Shown: positions 6,191 through 11,408 of the stretch, piece after piece
Numbering within the stretch: position 1 is the first letter of the stretch
Layout: each line of letters begins with the position of its first letter
DNA from: QALR01 sp045124015
GTDB lineage: Bacteria; Bacillota; Clostridia; Oscillospirales; CAG-272
Length of the DNA stretch: 11,408 bases
Assembly (NCBI GenBank): GCA_045124015.1
Contig: JBGVLA010000145.1
Span: 1 to 11,408 of the forward strand
Direction: 5' to 3'
Program-made: the position numbers and the translations under genes
Notes under the pieces: generated by a model
Told to the model about the DNA's origin: nothing
Database searches by the model: none
What the model saw: the letters and a program-made list of their open reading frames with translations, nothing else

Positions 6191-7507
6191 TCATTTCCCA
6201 AACACCATCTCCGTTTCCGCCCTCACGTCCCGTCTGAGCCAAAATACCGCCGTCAGATTCAAAACCGTCATCAGCGCCACCGTGATATCCGAAAGCGCCC
6301 AAACCGCCGATTCCGACATGACCGCCGCGAGGATCGTAACCGCAGAATACGCAAGATCATAAAGCTTCCCTGCCCCGTCCAATGGCACGAGATAAGCAAG
6401 ACAGACCTTGCCGTAATATCCCCAGCAAATGACCGTCGCAAACGCAAAAAGCACGATGGAAGCACTGATAAAATACGCCGCATATTTGCCGTAATACCGC
6501 GCAAAGGAATAGATGACGAGGTGCATTCCGTTGTCCGTTACAAATTCCCCGTCAGATGCGAGCAAAATGACAAAGCCCGTCAGCGTACAAAGGATGATGG
6601 TATCAAAAAACACCTCAAAAATGCCGAGAACGCCCTGCTTTGCGGGGATCTTGGTGTCCGCGCCCGCGTGCGCCATCGGTGCTGTGCCACAGCCCGCTTC
6701 ATGCGAGAAAGAACCCTTCGCCACGCCCTGACGAAGTGCGCCCGTCAGCAAAAAGCCCAAAATACCGCCCGTTGCCGAGGATACGGAAAACGCATCCGCT
6801 AAGATCATGGCAAAAAGCGCGGGGATCCGCTCAAAATCGAGCATCACGACCCTCACCGACATGAGCAGATACAATACGCTGAGAATCGGTATGAGTACGG
6901 ATGTAACGCGAGAAATCCCACCAAATCCGCCGACGAGCAAAATCGCGCACAAAACGGCAGAAACGACGCCAAAAAGCCACGTCGGAACGGAAAAAGCCGA
7001 TGCTACCGCATTCGACGCGGCGTTCATCTGCACCATATTCCCCATGGAAAACGCAGAAAAAAGCCCCAGCGCAGAAAAAGCGACCGCAAGCATTTTGCCA
7101 AGCCGTCCGCCGATGCCGTCGCGCATATAATACATTGGTCCGCCGAAAATTTCACCTTTTTTGTGTATCTTATAACGCATAGCCAGCACAATTTCCGCAT
7201 ATTTGAGTATCATGGAAAAGAAAGCGGAAATCCACATCCAAAAAAGCGAGCCTGCGCCGCCCATCACGATGGCGACCGCGACCCCAACGATATTGCCAAC
7301 GCCGAGCGTCCCCGCAAGAGAAACGGAAAGCGCGCGAAGCGGCGAGGTCTTCCCTGCGCCCTCCTTGGAAATCATGAGCTTTATCGTTTTGATGGGATGA
7401 AGCAAATAAAATCCACCCAAATACTTTGTAAAATAGATTCCCGCGCATAAAATAAAAATCGGAAGCATCACCCCGACGCCGATATCGCAAAGCATTCCCA
7501 TATCCAA
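6191..7507 (-). CDS. AGCS-family sodium:amino-acid (alanine/glycine) symporter
   Basis: This is an integral membrane carrier of the alanine/glycine:cation symporter family, which imports small neutral amino acids with Na+ or H+. With the TTG start it has 438 residues and roughly ten hydrophobic segments. Family signatures are GTLGVGNIVGVAVAI (66-80), GGAGSLFWMWISA (83-95), KYAEIVLAMRY (102-112), GGPMYYM (122-128), GSFSHEAGCGTAP (265-277) and FFDTIILCTLTGFVIL (300-315). The usual SNEAG is SHEAG here, a visible deviation. The frame is open up to 7600, but those codons lack an RBS. TTG 7507 has AAAGGA 9 bases upstream and places TM1 close to the N-terminus, as is usual. ATG 7501, 7495 or 7540 are alternatives. 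The gene stands alone, divergent from groES. Substrate preference is unknown. Confidence 0.93.
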   Translation of the reverse strand: MDMGMLCDIGVGVMLPIFILCAGIYFTKYLGGFYLLHPIKTIKLMISKEGAGKTSPLRALSVSLAGTLGVGNIVGVAVAIVMGGAGSLFWMWISAFFSMILKYAEIVLAMRYKIHKKGEIFGGPMYYMRDGIGGRLGKMLAVAFSALGLFSAFSMGNMVQMNAASNAVASAFSVPTWLFGVVSAVLCAILLVGGFGGISRVTSVLIPILSVLYLLMSVRVVMLDFERIPALFAMILADAFSVSSATGGILGFLLTGALRQGVAKGSFSHEAGCGTAPMAHAGADTKIPAKQGVLGIFEVFFDTIILCTLTGFVILLASDGEFVTDNGMHLVIYSFARYYGKYAAYFISASIVLFAFATVICWGYYGKVCLAYLVPLDGAGKLYDLAYSAVTILAAVMSESAVWALSDITVALMTVLNLTAVFWLRRDVRAETEMVFGK

Positions 7508-7516
7508 ATATGACCG

Positions 7517-7522
7517 TCCTTT
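7517..7522 (-). promoter_or_regulatory. RBS that supports a TTG start for the symporter
   Basis: AAAGGA on the minus strand lies exactly 9 bases before TTG 7507. None of the nearby ATG codons (7540, 7501, 7495) has a comparably spaced purine-rich site. Confidence 0.5.
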
Positions 7523-7659
7523 TTTCCTTCGATGCTTCATATATATGCGAAAAAAGTCTGCACCTTGTCTGATTATGGCAAAATCATGAATTTTTAGCAC
7601 TCTGTATGAAACAAAAATATGAATTTACTGTTAAAATTAAAAATTTTTTCAAAAAGGTC

Positions 7660-7688
7660 TTGATTTTTTCCCCGTCTCGTATTAAAAT
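7660..7688 (+). promoter_or_regulatory. Sigma-A promoter of groES-groEL
   Basis: TTGATT (7660-7665) and TAAAAT (7683-7688) are separated by 17 bases. Transcription should start near 7695, just before the CIRCE element, the standard layout of HrcA-controlled chaperonin operons. Confidence 0.82.
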
Positions 7689-7700
7689 AAGCATATCGTT

Positions 7701-7727
7701 TTAGCACTCCACCCCTTTGAGTGCCAA
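7701..7727. promoter_or_regulatory. CIRCE operator for the HrcA heat-shock repressor
   Basis: TTAGCACTC (7701-7709), nine bases, then GAGTGCCAA (7719-7727). This matches the CIRCE consensus TTAGCACTC-N9-GAGTGCTAA with one change (C for T in the right arm). It lies immediately after the predicted transcription start and before groES, so HrcA control of the operon is expected. hrcA itself is not in this window. Confidence 0.95.
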
Positions 7728-7772
7728 CATGATCGAAAACAATTACTAAAAAATATATGGAGGAAATCCAAC

Positions 7773-8057
7773 ATGAATTTGAAACCCCTTGCTGACCGCG
7801 TTGTGGTCAAAATGGTTGAAGTGGAAGAAACCACAAAGAGCGGTATCATCCTTACCGCATCCGCAAAAGAAAAGCCGCAGGTAGCGGAAGTTCTTGCTGT
7901 CGGCCCCGGCGCCACCAAGGACGGCGCACTCGTTCCCATGAGTGTCAAGGTCGGTGATAAAGTTATCACCAGCAAATATTCCGGCACAGAGATCAAGCTC
8001 GACGGCACGGAATATATCATCGTTTCCGAAAGCGATATCCTCGCAATCGTAGACTAA
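7773..8057 (+). CDS. groES: Co-chaperonin GroES (Hsp10)
   Basis: This 94-residue protein has the full usual length of GroES, the heptameric lid that closes the GroEL folding chamber in the cytoplasm. It begins MNLKPLADRVVVK. The mobile-loop region that contacts GroEL follows (ETTKSGIILTASAKEKPQ, about 18-35), and AEVLAVGPGA and GDKVITSKYSGTEI are typical of the family. GGAGG lies 9 bases before the ATG. It is preceded by the sigma-A promoter and CIRCE element and followed after 19 bases by groEL, the standard operon order. Nothing is unusual. Confidence 0.98.
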   Translation: MNLKPLADRVVVKMVEVEETTKSGIILTASAKEKPQVAEVLAVGPGATKDGALVPMSVKVGDKVITSKYSGTEIKLDGTEYIIVSESDILAIVD

Positions 8058-8076
8058 TTTCAGGAGGAAAATGAAA

Positions 8077-9705
8077 ATGGCAAAGACAATTCTCAATGGC
8101 GTTGACGCCAGAAATGCTCTCCAGGCAGGCATTGATAAGCTCGCTGATACCGTCAAGATCACAATGGGCCCTAAGGGCAGAAACGTCGTTCTTGACAAAA
8201 AATACGGCGCACCCCTCATCACAAACGACGGTGTTACCATCGCAAAAGAAATTGAACTCGAAGACGGCGCTGAAAACATGGGCGCTCAGCTCGTAAAAGA
8301 AGTTGCGACCAAGACCAACGACGCAGCAGGCGACGGTACAACCACTGCAACCCTTCTTGCACAGGCTCTCATCCGCGAAGGTATGAAGAACGTAGCCGCA
8401 GGTGCAAACCCCATGGTTCTCCGTAAGGGTATCTCCAAGGCTGTTGACAAGGCAGTTGAAAGCCTTATCAAGAATTCCAAGAAGGTCAACGGCTCTATCG
8501 ACATCGCTCGCGTTGGTGCGATCTCCGCAGGCGACGAAGTAACAGGTAAGCTCATCGCTGACGCAATGGAAAAAGTAACCTCCGACGGCGTTATCACCGT
8601 CGAAGAATCCAAGTCCGCTGAAACCTACTGCGAAGTTGTAGAAGGTATGCAGTTTGACCGTGGTTACATCTCTCCCTACATGGTAACCGACACCGATAAG
8701 ATGGAAGCCGTTATCGACGACGCATTCCTTCTCATCACAGATAAGAAGATCTCCAACATTCAGGATCTTCTTCCCCTTCTCGAGCAGATCGTAAAGGCAG
8801 GCATGAAGCTCGTCATCGTTGCAGAAGACATCGAAGGCGAAGCACTCACCACCCTTATCCTCAATAAGCTCCGCGGCACGTTCAACTGCGTTGCCGTTAA
8901 GGCTCCCGGCTTCGGCGACAGACGCAAAGAAATGCTTCGTGATATCGCCATCCTCACAGGCGGTCAGGTCATCACAAGCGAACTCGGTCTCGAACTCAAG
9001 GACGTTACCCTTGCAGAACTCGGCCGTGCTCGTCAGGTCAAGGTTACCAAGGACAACACCATCATCGTTGACGGTGCAGGCGATCCCGCTGAAATCGCAG
9101 CTCGTGTTGCACAGATCCGCGCTTCCATCGAAACCACAACCTCTGAATTTGACAAAGAAAAGCTTCAGGAAAGACTTGCGAAGCTCGCAGGCGGTGTTGC
9201 CGTTATCAAGGTTGGTGCCGCTACCGAGATCGAAATGAAAGAAAAGAAGCTCCGCATCGAAGACGCCCTCAACGCAACCAAGGCTGCTGTTGAAGAAGGT
9301 ATCGTTTGCGGCGGCGGTGTAGCATTCCTCAACACCATCAAGGACGTAAAGACCCTTCTTCCCACCGTTGACGGCGACGAAAAGACAGGTGTGAAGATCG
9401 TTCTCAAGGCGCTCGAAGAACCCGTTCGTCAGATCGCAAACAACGCAGGCTTTGAAGGCGCTGTTGTCATCGATAAGATCGTTTCCAGAAACCGCTTCGG
9501 CTACGGCTTCGACGCATACAATGAAAAATTCGTTGATATGTTCGAGGTTGGTATCATCGACCCGACCAAGGTTTCCCGTTGCGCTCTCCAGAATGCAGCA
9601 TCCGTTGCTTCCACCGTTCTCACAACAGAAGCACTCGTTGTTGACATCAAAGAACCCGAACCCGCAGCTCCCGCAGGCGGCGCCGGCATGGGCGGTATGT
9701 ATTAA
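8077..9705 (+). CDS. groEL: Chaperonin GroEL (Hsp60)
   Basis: This 542-residue protein is full-length GroEL, the ATP-driven double-ring chaperonin that folds proteins together with GroES. Conserved stretches include VKITMGPKGRNVVLDK (26-41), NDGVTIAKEIELED (50-63), the ATP-site motif GDGTTTATLLA (85-95), the apical-domain APGFGDRRKEML, the late CGGGVAFLN glycine motif, and a C-terminus ending GGAGMGGMY. ATG 8077 is chosen over ATG 8071 because AGGAGG at 8062-8067 is 9 bases from the former and only 3 from the latter. Codon use is visibly more uniform than in the neighbours, as expected for a highly expressed gene. It is co-transcribed with groES under CIRCE/HrcA control. Confidence 0.98.
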   Translation: MAKTILNGVDARNALQAGIDKLADTVKITMGPKGRNVVLDKKYGAPLITNDGVTIAKEIELEDGAENMGAQLVKEVATKTNDAAGDGTTTATLLAQALIREGMKNVAAGANPMVLRKGISKAVDKAVESLIKNSKKVNGSIDIARVGAISAGDEVTGKLIADAMEKVTSDGVITVEESKSAETYCEVVEGMQFDRGYISPYMVTDTDKMEAVIDDAFLLITDKKISNIQDLLPLLEQIVKAGMKLVIVAEDIEGEALTTLILNKLRGTFNCVAVKAPGFGDRRKEMLRDIAILTGGQVITSELGLELKDVTLAELGRARQVKVTKDNTIIVDGAGDPAEIAARVAQIRASIETTTSEFDKEKLQERLAKLAGGVAVIKVGAATEIEMKEKKLRIEDALNATKAAVEEGIVCGGGVAFLNTIKDVKTLLPTVDGDEKTGVKIVLKALEEPVRQIANNAGFEGAVVIDKIVSRNRFGYGFDAYNEKFVDMFEVGIIDPTKVSRCALQNAASVASTVLTTEALVVDIKEPEPAAPAGGAGMGGMY

Positions 9706-9710
9706 TCCCC

Positions 9711-9734
9711 GCTTTTCTTTGGAAAAAGAAAAGC
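9711..9734 (+). other. AT-rich stem-loop just after groEL
   Basis: A perfect 10-bp stem (9711-9720 with 9725-9734) with a GGAA loop starts 5 bases after the groEL stop. No T-tract follows, so it may protect the mRNA 3' end rather than terminate. The real terminator appears to be the next hairpin at 9794-9825. Confidence 0.45.
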
Positions 9735-9793
9735 TCGGCAAAAGAAACCATTCGTGGCTCTCGAACTTTATCGTGTTCAAATTTTTATGCAGC

Positions 9794-9825
9794 AAAAACC
9801 GCATCGATTTTTCGGTGCGGTTTTT
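9794..9825 (+). terminator. Terminator of the groES-groEL operon
   Basis: A 14-bp stem (9794-9807 with 9812-9825) including one G-U pair encloses a TTTT loop. The left arm starts with five A and the right arm ends with five T, giving an intrinsic terminator with its U-tract inside the stem. It lies 88 bases past groEL and just ahead of the next promoter. Confidence 0.88.
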
Positions 9826-9837
9826 CGTCCATTTTTC

Positions 9838-9866
9838 TTGACTTTTTGCTCATTTTCTTCTATAAT
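9838..9866 (+). promoter_or_regulatory. Sigma-A promoter of the SGNH-hydrolase gene
   Basis: TTGACT (9838-9843), a 17-base spacer and a perfect TATAAT (9861-9866). Transcription should start near 9873, about 28 bases before the ATG. Confidence 0.87.
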
Positions 9867-9900
9867 GATCTTATCATATATCCAAAATAAGGAGTATCCT

Positions 9901-10452
9901 ATGAAAAAAAGAGTCATTTTACTTGGCGATTCCATTCGCCGCATCGGTTACGGCACCAAGGTTCCCGAGCTTCTCGGAGAAGAATACACCGTTTGGCAGC
10001 CCGAGGATAACTGCCGTTTCGCAAAATATACCCTCCGTATGCTTTGGGAACAGCAGAACGCATTGAAAGGCGCAGACGTTATCCATTGGAATAACGGTCT
10101 TTGGGACGTGAATGACCTCTTTGGTGATGGCAATTTCACCTCCATTGAGGAATACACAGATACCATTCTCCGCATCTTGAAGATTTTGAAGACCTACACC
10201 GATAAGATCATTTTCGCAACCACGACCCCTGTAAACCCCAAAGAACCTTATAACGACAACGAAACCATTCAGCGTTATAACAACCATATCACAAAGGTTC
10301 TTCGTGAGCATGGCGTTGTCATCAACGACCTCTATACGACCGTTGCACAGGATATCGAAAAATACATCTGCGACGATAATATCCACCTTTCTGAAGCAGG
10401 TATCGAAATCTGCTCGAAGCAGGTTACAGACGCCATCAAAGCGCTTGTATAA
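9901..10452 (+). CDS. Cytoplasmic SGNH/GDSL-family hydrolase
   Basis: This 183-residue protein is predicted to be an SGNH-fold hydrolase, a family of esterases, lipases and carbohydrate deacetylases with a Ser-His-Asp active site. The nucleophile is S11 in LLGDSIR (block I). WNNGLWDV (63-70) carries the Asn and Gly expected near the oxyanion hole, and DDNIHLSEAG (158-167) gives D159 and H162 of the DxxH block. There is no signal peptide, so it should act inside the cell. AAGGAG lies 6 bases before the ATG. The gene has its own promoter and terminator and is monocistronic. The next genes, on the opposite strand, are sugar-metabolism-like, and a sugar-ester substrate is possible but speculative. 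Confidence 0.9.
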   Translation: MKKRVILLGDSIRRIGYGTKVPELLGEEYTVWQPEDNCRFAKYTLRMLWEQQNALKGADVIHWNNGLWDVNDLFGDGNFTSIEEYTDTILRILKILKTYTDKIIFATTTPVNPKEPYNDNETIQRYNNHITKVLREHGVVINDLYTTVAQDIEKYICDDNIHLSEAGIEICSKQVTDAIKALV

Positions 10453-10493
10453 AGACCGTGAGAGCCATTCGATCGATTTTTTAGAAAAAACAG

Positions 10494-10527
10494 AGTTCCC
10501 ACAAACCTCAAATGGTTTGTGGGAACT
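10494..10527 (+). terminator. Terminator of the SGNH-hydrolase gene
   Basis: A perfect 14-bp stem, AGTTCCCACAAACC (10494-10507) with its complement at 10514-10527, has a 6-base loop. Only a short T-run follows (TTTC), so strength is moderate. It lies 41 bases after the stop codon. Confidence 0.75.
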
Positions 10528-10556
10528 TTCGTATATAAGAAAAAACATTTACGTCA

Positions 10557-10712
10557 AGCCTTCCCCTTGAGGGTAGCGAAGCGACGGCGAGGTAGTGAAT
10601 GACAGCCTAAACGGCTGTCAGAGCCGAGCCGAGCCGAGACCGAACCGCAGTGAGAAGGGGGACCGCGTAAGCGGTGGATGAGGTGTTCTCAACGCAACAA
10701 CTCCTCAACCGT
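10557..10712. repeat. Structured intergenic repeat-like element
   Basis: This non-coding stretch is GC-rich and packed with small repeats, unlike its AT-rich flanks. CCCCTT (10563-10568) faces AAGGGG (10655-10660) as distant inverted arms. Inside are a perfect 8-bp hairpin (TGACAGCC/GGCTGTCA, 10600-10620) and three tandem GAGCC units plus a degenerate GAGAC (10621-10640). Then come a hairpin ACCGC-GTAA-GCGGT (10662-10675) and a last bulged inverted repeat TGAGGTGTT/AACA-CCTCA (10679-10707). It resembles the palindromic intergenic repeats scattered through many gut Clostridia, which is recalled from general knowledge rather than searched. Element borders are approximate. It could be a non-autonomous mobile element or serve as the terminator of the minus-strand genes. 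Confidence 0.6.
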
Positions 10713-10722
10713 CGAACTCACG

Positions 10723-11007
10723 TTATACCCCAACGCCATTTTGCTTGAGCAATTTCAAAAAGCGTTTTCTCGCAAAAACCATAAATTTATGCGTTTCGCC
10801 GTTTTTCATGTCAAAAGCAACCGTTGGAAAAAGCAAAAGTCTGCCGAGAGAAACGGAAAGCATATCCTCATACCGCATCTCCAAATTTCTGTATTTCGGA
10901 GAAACCGTTACTTTTCCCGTATGATACGTGATCGCATCGGTATTCGCAGTGATTCCACCGCCCAAAAGCCCGTTTTTACACAAGCTGACGATAAAATAAT
11001 GTTTCAA
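10723..11007 (-). CDS. 94-residue protein of unknown function with possible PH-like fold
   Basis: This small protein has no signal peptide or clear membrane helix. The pattern of short hydrophobic strands (HYFIVSL, GGGITANTDAITYHTG, KVTVSP, MLSVSLGRLLLFPTVAFDM) ending in a charged amphipathic helix (HKFMVFARKRFLKLLKQ) recalls bacterial PH/GRAM-type domains. I cannot confirm the family. The start is TTG at 11007 with GAGGGG 9 bases upstream, and no ATG start exists upstream in this frame. It follows the sugar isomerase gene after 32 bases on the same strand, so the two are probably an operon. The repeat-like element begins just past its stop. Confidence 0.68.
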   Translation of the reverse strand: MKHYFIVSLCKNGLLGGGITANTDAITYHTGKVTVSPKYRNLEMRYEDMLSVSLGRLLLFPTVAFDMKNGETHKFMVFARKRFLKLLKQNGVGV

Positions 11008-11016
11008 TCCGTTCAG

Positions 11017-11022
11017 CCCCTC
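11017..11022 (-). promoter_or_regulatory. RBS that supports a TTG start for the 94-residue protein
   Basis: GAGGGG on the minus strand lies 9 bases before TTG 11007. It sits in the 32-base gap after the sugar isomerase stop codon. Confidence 0.5.
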
Positions 11023-11039
11023 ATTGTTTCAAAAAAGAC

Positions 11040-11408
11040 TTATTGTTCTTCCGCAACGACCTTATCGCGCAAATATCTTGCGGTCGCGCTGAGAAGCTTC
11101 AACGCATCGGGAACGAGCTCCTTCGGGAATTTACTGTTAAATCCTTCTGTTTCATAGTTGAGCGTACCCTTGTAGCCGATCGCACGCAAGCCCTTGATAA
11201 CACGATTCCAGTTGCAAACGCCTGTAAAGGGAGCGGTATGATTATCACCGATACCGTCGTTATCATGAACGTGAAGCGTTACCAAACGGTCGCCAAGCTC
11301 TTCGATCGCATTGCAGGGGTCGATACCGAGAAGAAGCAAATGACCGATGTCAAGGCAGAAGCCAAAGCGCTTTTCACCTGCGATGGCATTGAGATCGTCG
11401 ATATAACG
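11040..11408 (-). CDS. Sugar-phosphate isomerase/epimerase (xylose isomerase-like TIM barrel), C-terminal part
   Basis: Only the last 122 codons lie in the window. The frame is open to the right edge, so the start is missing. The segment matches the C-terminal half of the xylose isomerase-like TIM-barrel family (IolE, IolH, hydroxypyruvate and tagatose epimerase-type enzymes), which act on sugars or inositol derivatives with a divalent metal. Visible family motifs are FCLDIGHLLLLGIDP, with the metal-binding Asp and His, LVTLHVHDNDG, GDNHTAPFTGVCNW and GTLNYETEG, with the C-terminal metal-binding Glu. ATG-like starts inside this stretch are internal, because the DIGH motif lies upstream of them. 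A 94-residue protein gene follows after 32 bases. The exact substrate cannot be assigned from this part. Confidence 0.9.
   Translation of the reverse strand, partial: RYIDDLNAIAGEKRFGFCLDIGHLLLLGIDPCNAIEELGDRLVTLHVHDNDGIGDNHTAPFTGVCNWNRVIKGLRAIGYKGTLNYETEGFNSKFPKELVPDALKLLSATARYLRDKVVAEEQ

Noticed and set aside
6032..6802. A 256-codon plus-strand frame overlapping the symporter gene
   Set aside because: The product is extremely rich in Arg and His with no family features, and it overlaps two supported genes and a hairpin.
8017..9804. A 595-codon open frame on the minus strand, antisense to groEL
   Set aside because: It lies opposite a fully conserved groEL with strong codon bias, which keeps the complementary frame free of stops. 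The translation shows no family signature.
10600..10675. A tRNA or CRISPR fragment in the hairpin-rich intergenic element
   Set aside because: The stems do not form a cloverleaf, there is no TTC-arm motif, and the repeats are 5-base tandem units rather than spaced direct repeats.

Overview
The window looks like a chromosomal stretch from a Gram-positive anaerobe of the class Clostridia, probably a gut Oscillospirales/Eubacteriales-type genome. The evidence is strong AGGAGG-type ribosome binding sites, near-consensus sigma-A promoters with 17-18 bp spacers, a CIRCE (HrcA) operator on groES-groEL, a surface protease with InlB-type repeats and a Thr-rich membrane anchor, and a structured intergenic repeat of a kind I associate with this group. 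The taxon is inferred from style, not from a marker gene. No gap between genes exceeds 300 bases, and I saw no tRNA, rRNA, CRISPR array or transposase.

Layout. (1) 23-2777, minus strand: a sigma-A promoter drives a two-gene unit, an easily missed 33-residue membrane peptide followed by a secreted, membrane-anchored M6-type metalloprotease, closed by a hairpin at 23-49. (2) 2878-3518, plus strand: a flavin reductase-like protein with a perfect 15-bp terminator stem that probably also serves the convergent neighbour. (3) 3547-6185: a 116-residue membrane protein on the minus strand is divergent from a plus-strand operon. That operon encodes an XRE-S24 (LexA/CI-like) self-cleaving repressor, an AlkZ-like HTH_42 protein whose start codon overlaps the repressor stop (ATGA), and a 93-residue protein of unknown function. 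The divergent region carries a GGTAA/TTACC palindrome over the repressor -10 box and further half-sites near the opposite promoter. (4) 6191-7507, minus strand: an AGCS-family sodium:amino-acid symporter, probably starting at TTG. (5) 7660-9825, plus strand: promoter, CIRCE, groES, groEL and terminator. (6) 9838-10527, plus strand: a single SGNH-hydrolase gene with its own promoter and terminator. (7) About 10557-10712: a structured repeat-like element. (8) 10723-11408, minus strand: the C-terminal part of a sugar-phosphate isomerase/epimerase TIM barrel (running off the window) followed by a 94-residue protein starting at TTG.

How the genes may work together. The most interesting unit is region 3. 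A repressor with an intact Ala-Gly cleavage site and Ser-Lys dyad is translationally coupled to a protein carrying the Q-x-Q signature of AlkZ-like DNA glycosylases. This suggests a stand-alone, damage-inducible DNA-repair or genotoxin-resistance module, possibly including the small divergent membrane protein. That role is inferred from motifs and gene order. The other loci are ordinary housekeeping or accessory functions: chaperonins, amino-acid uptake, a surface protease and sugar metabolism.
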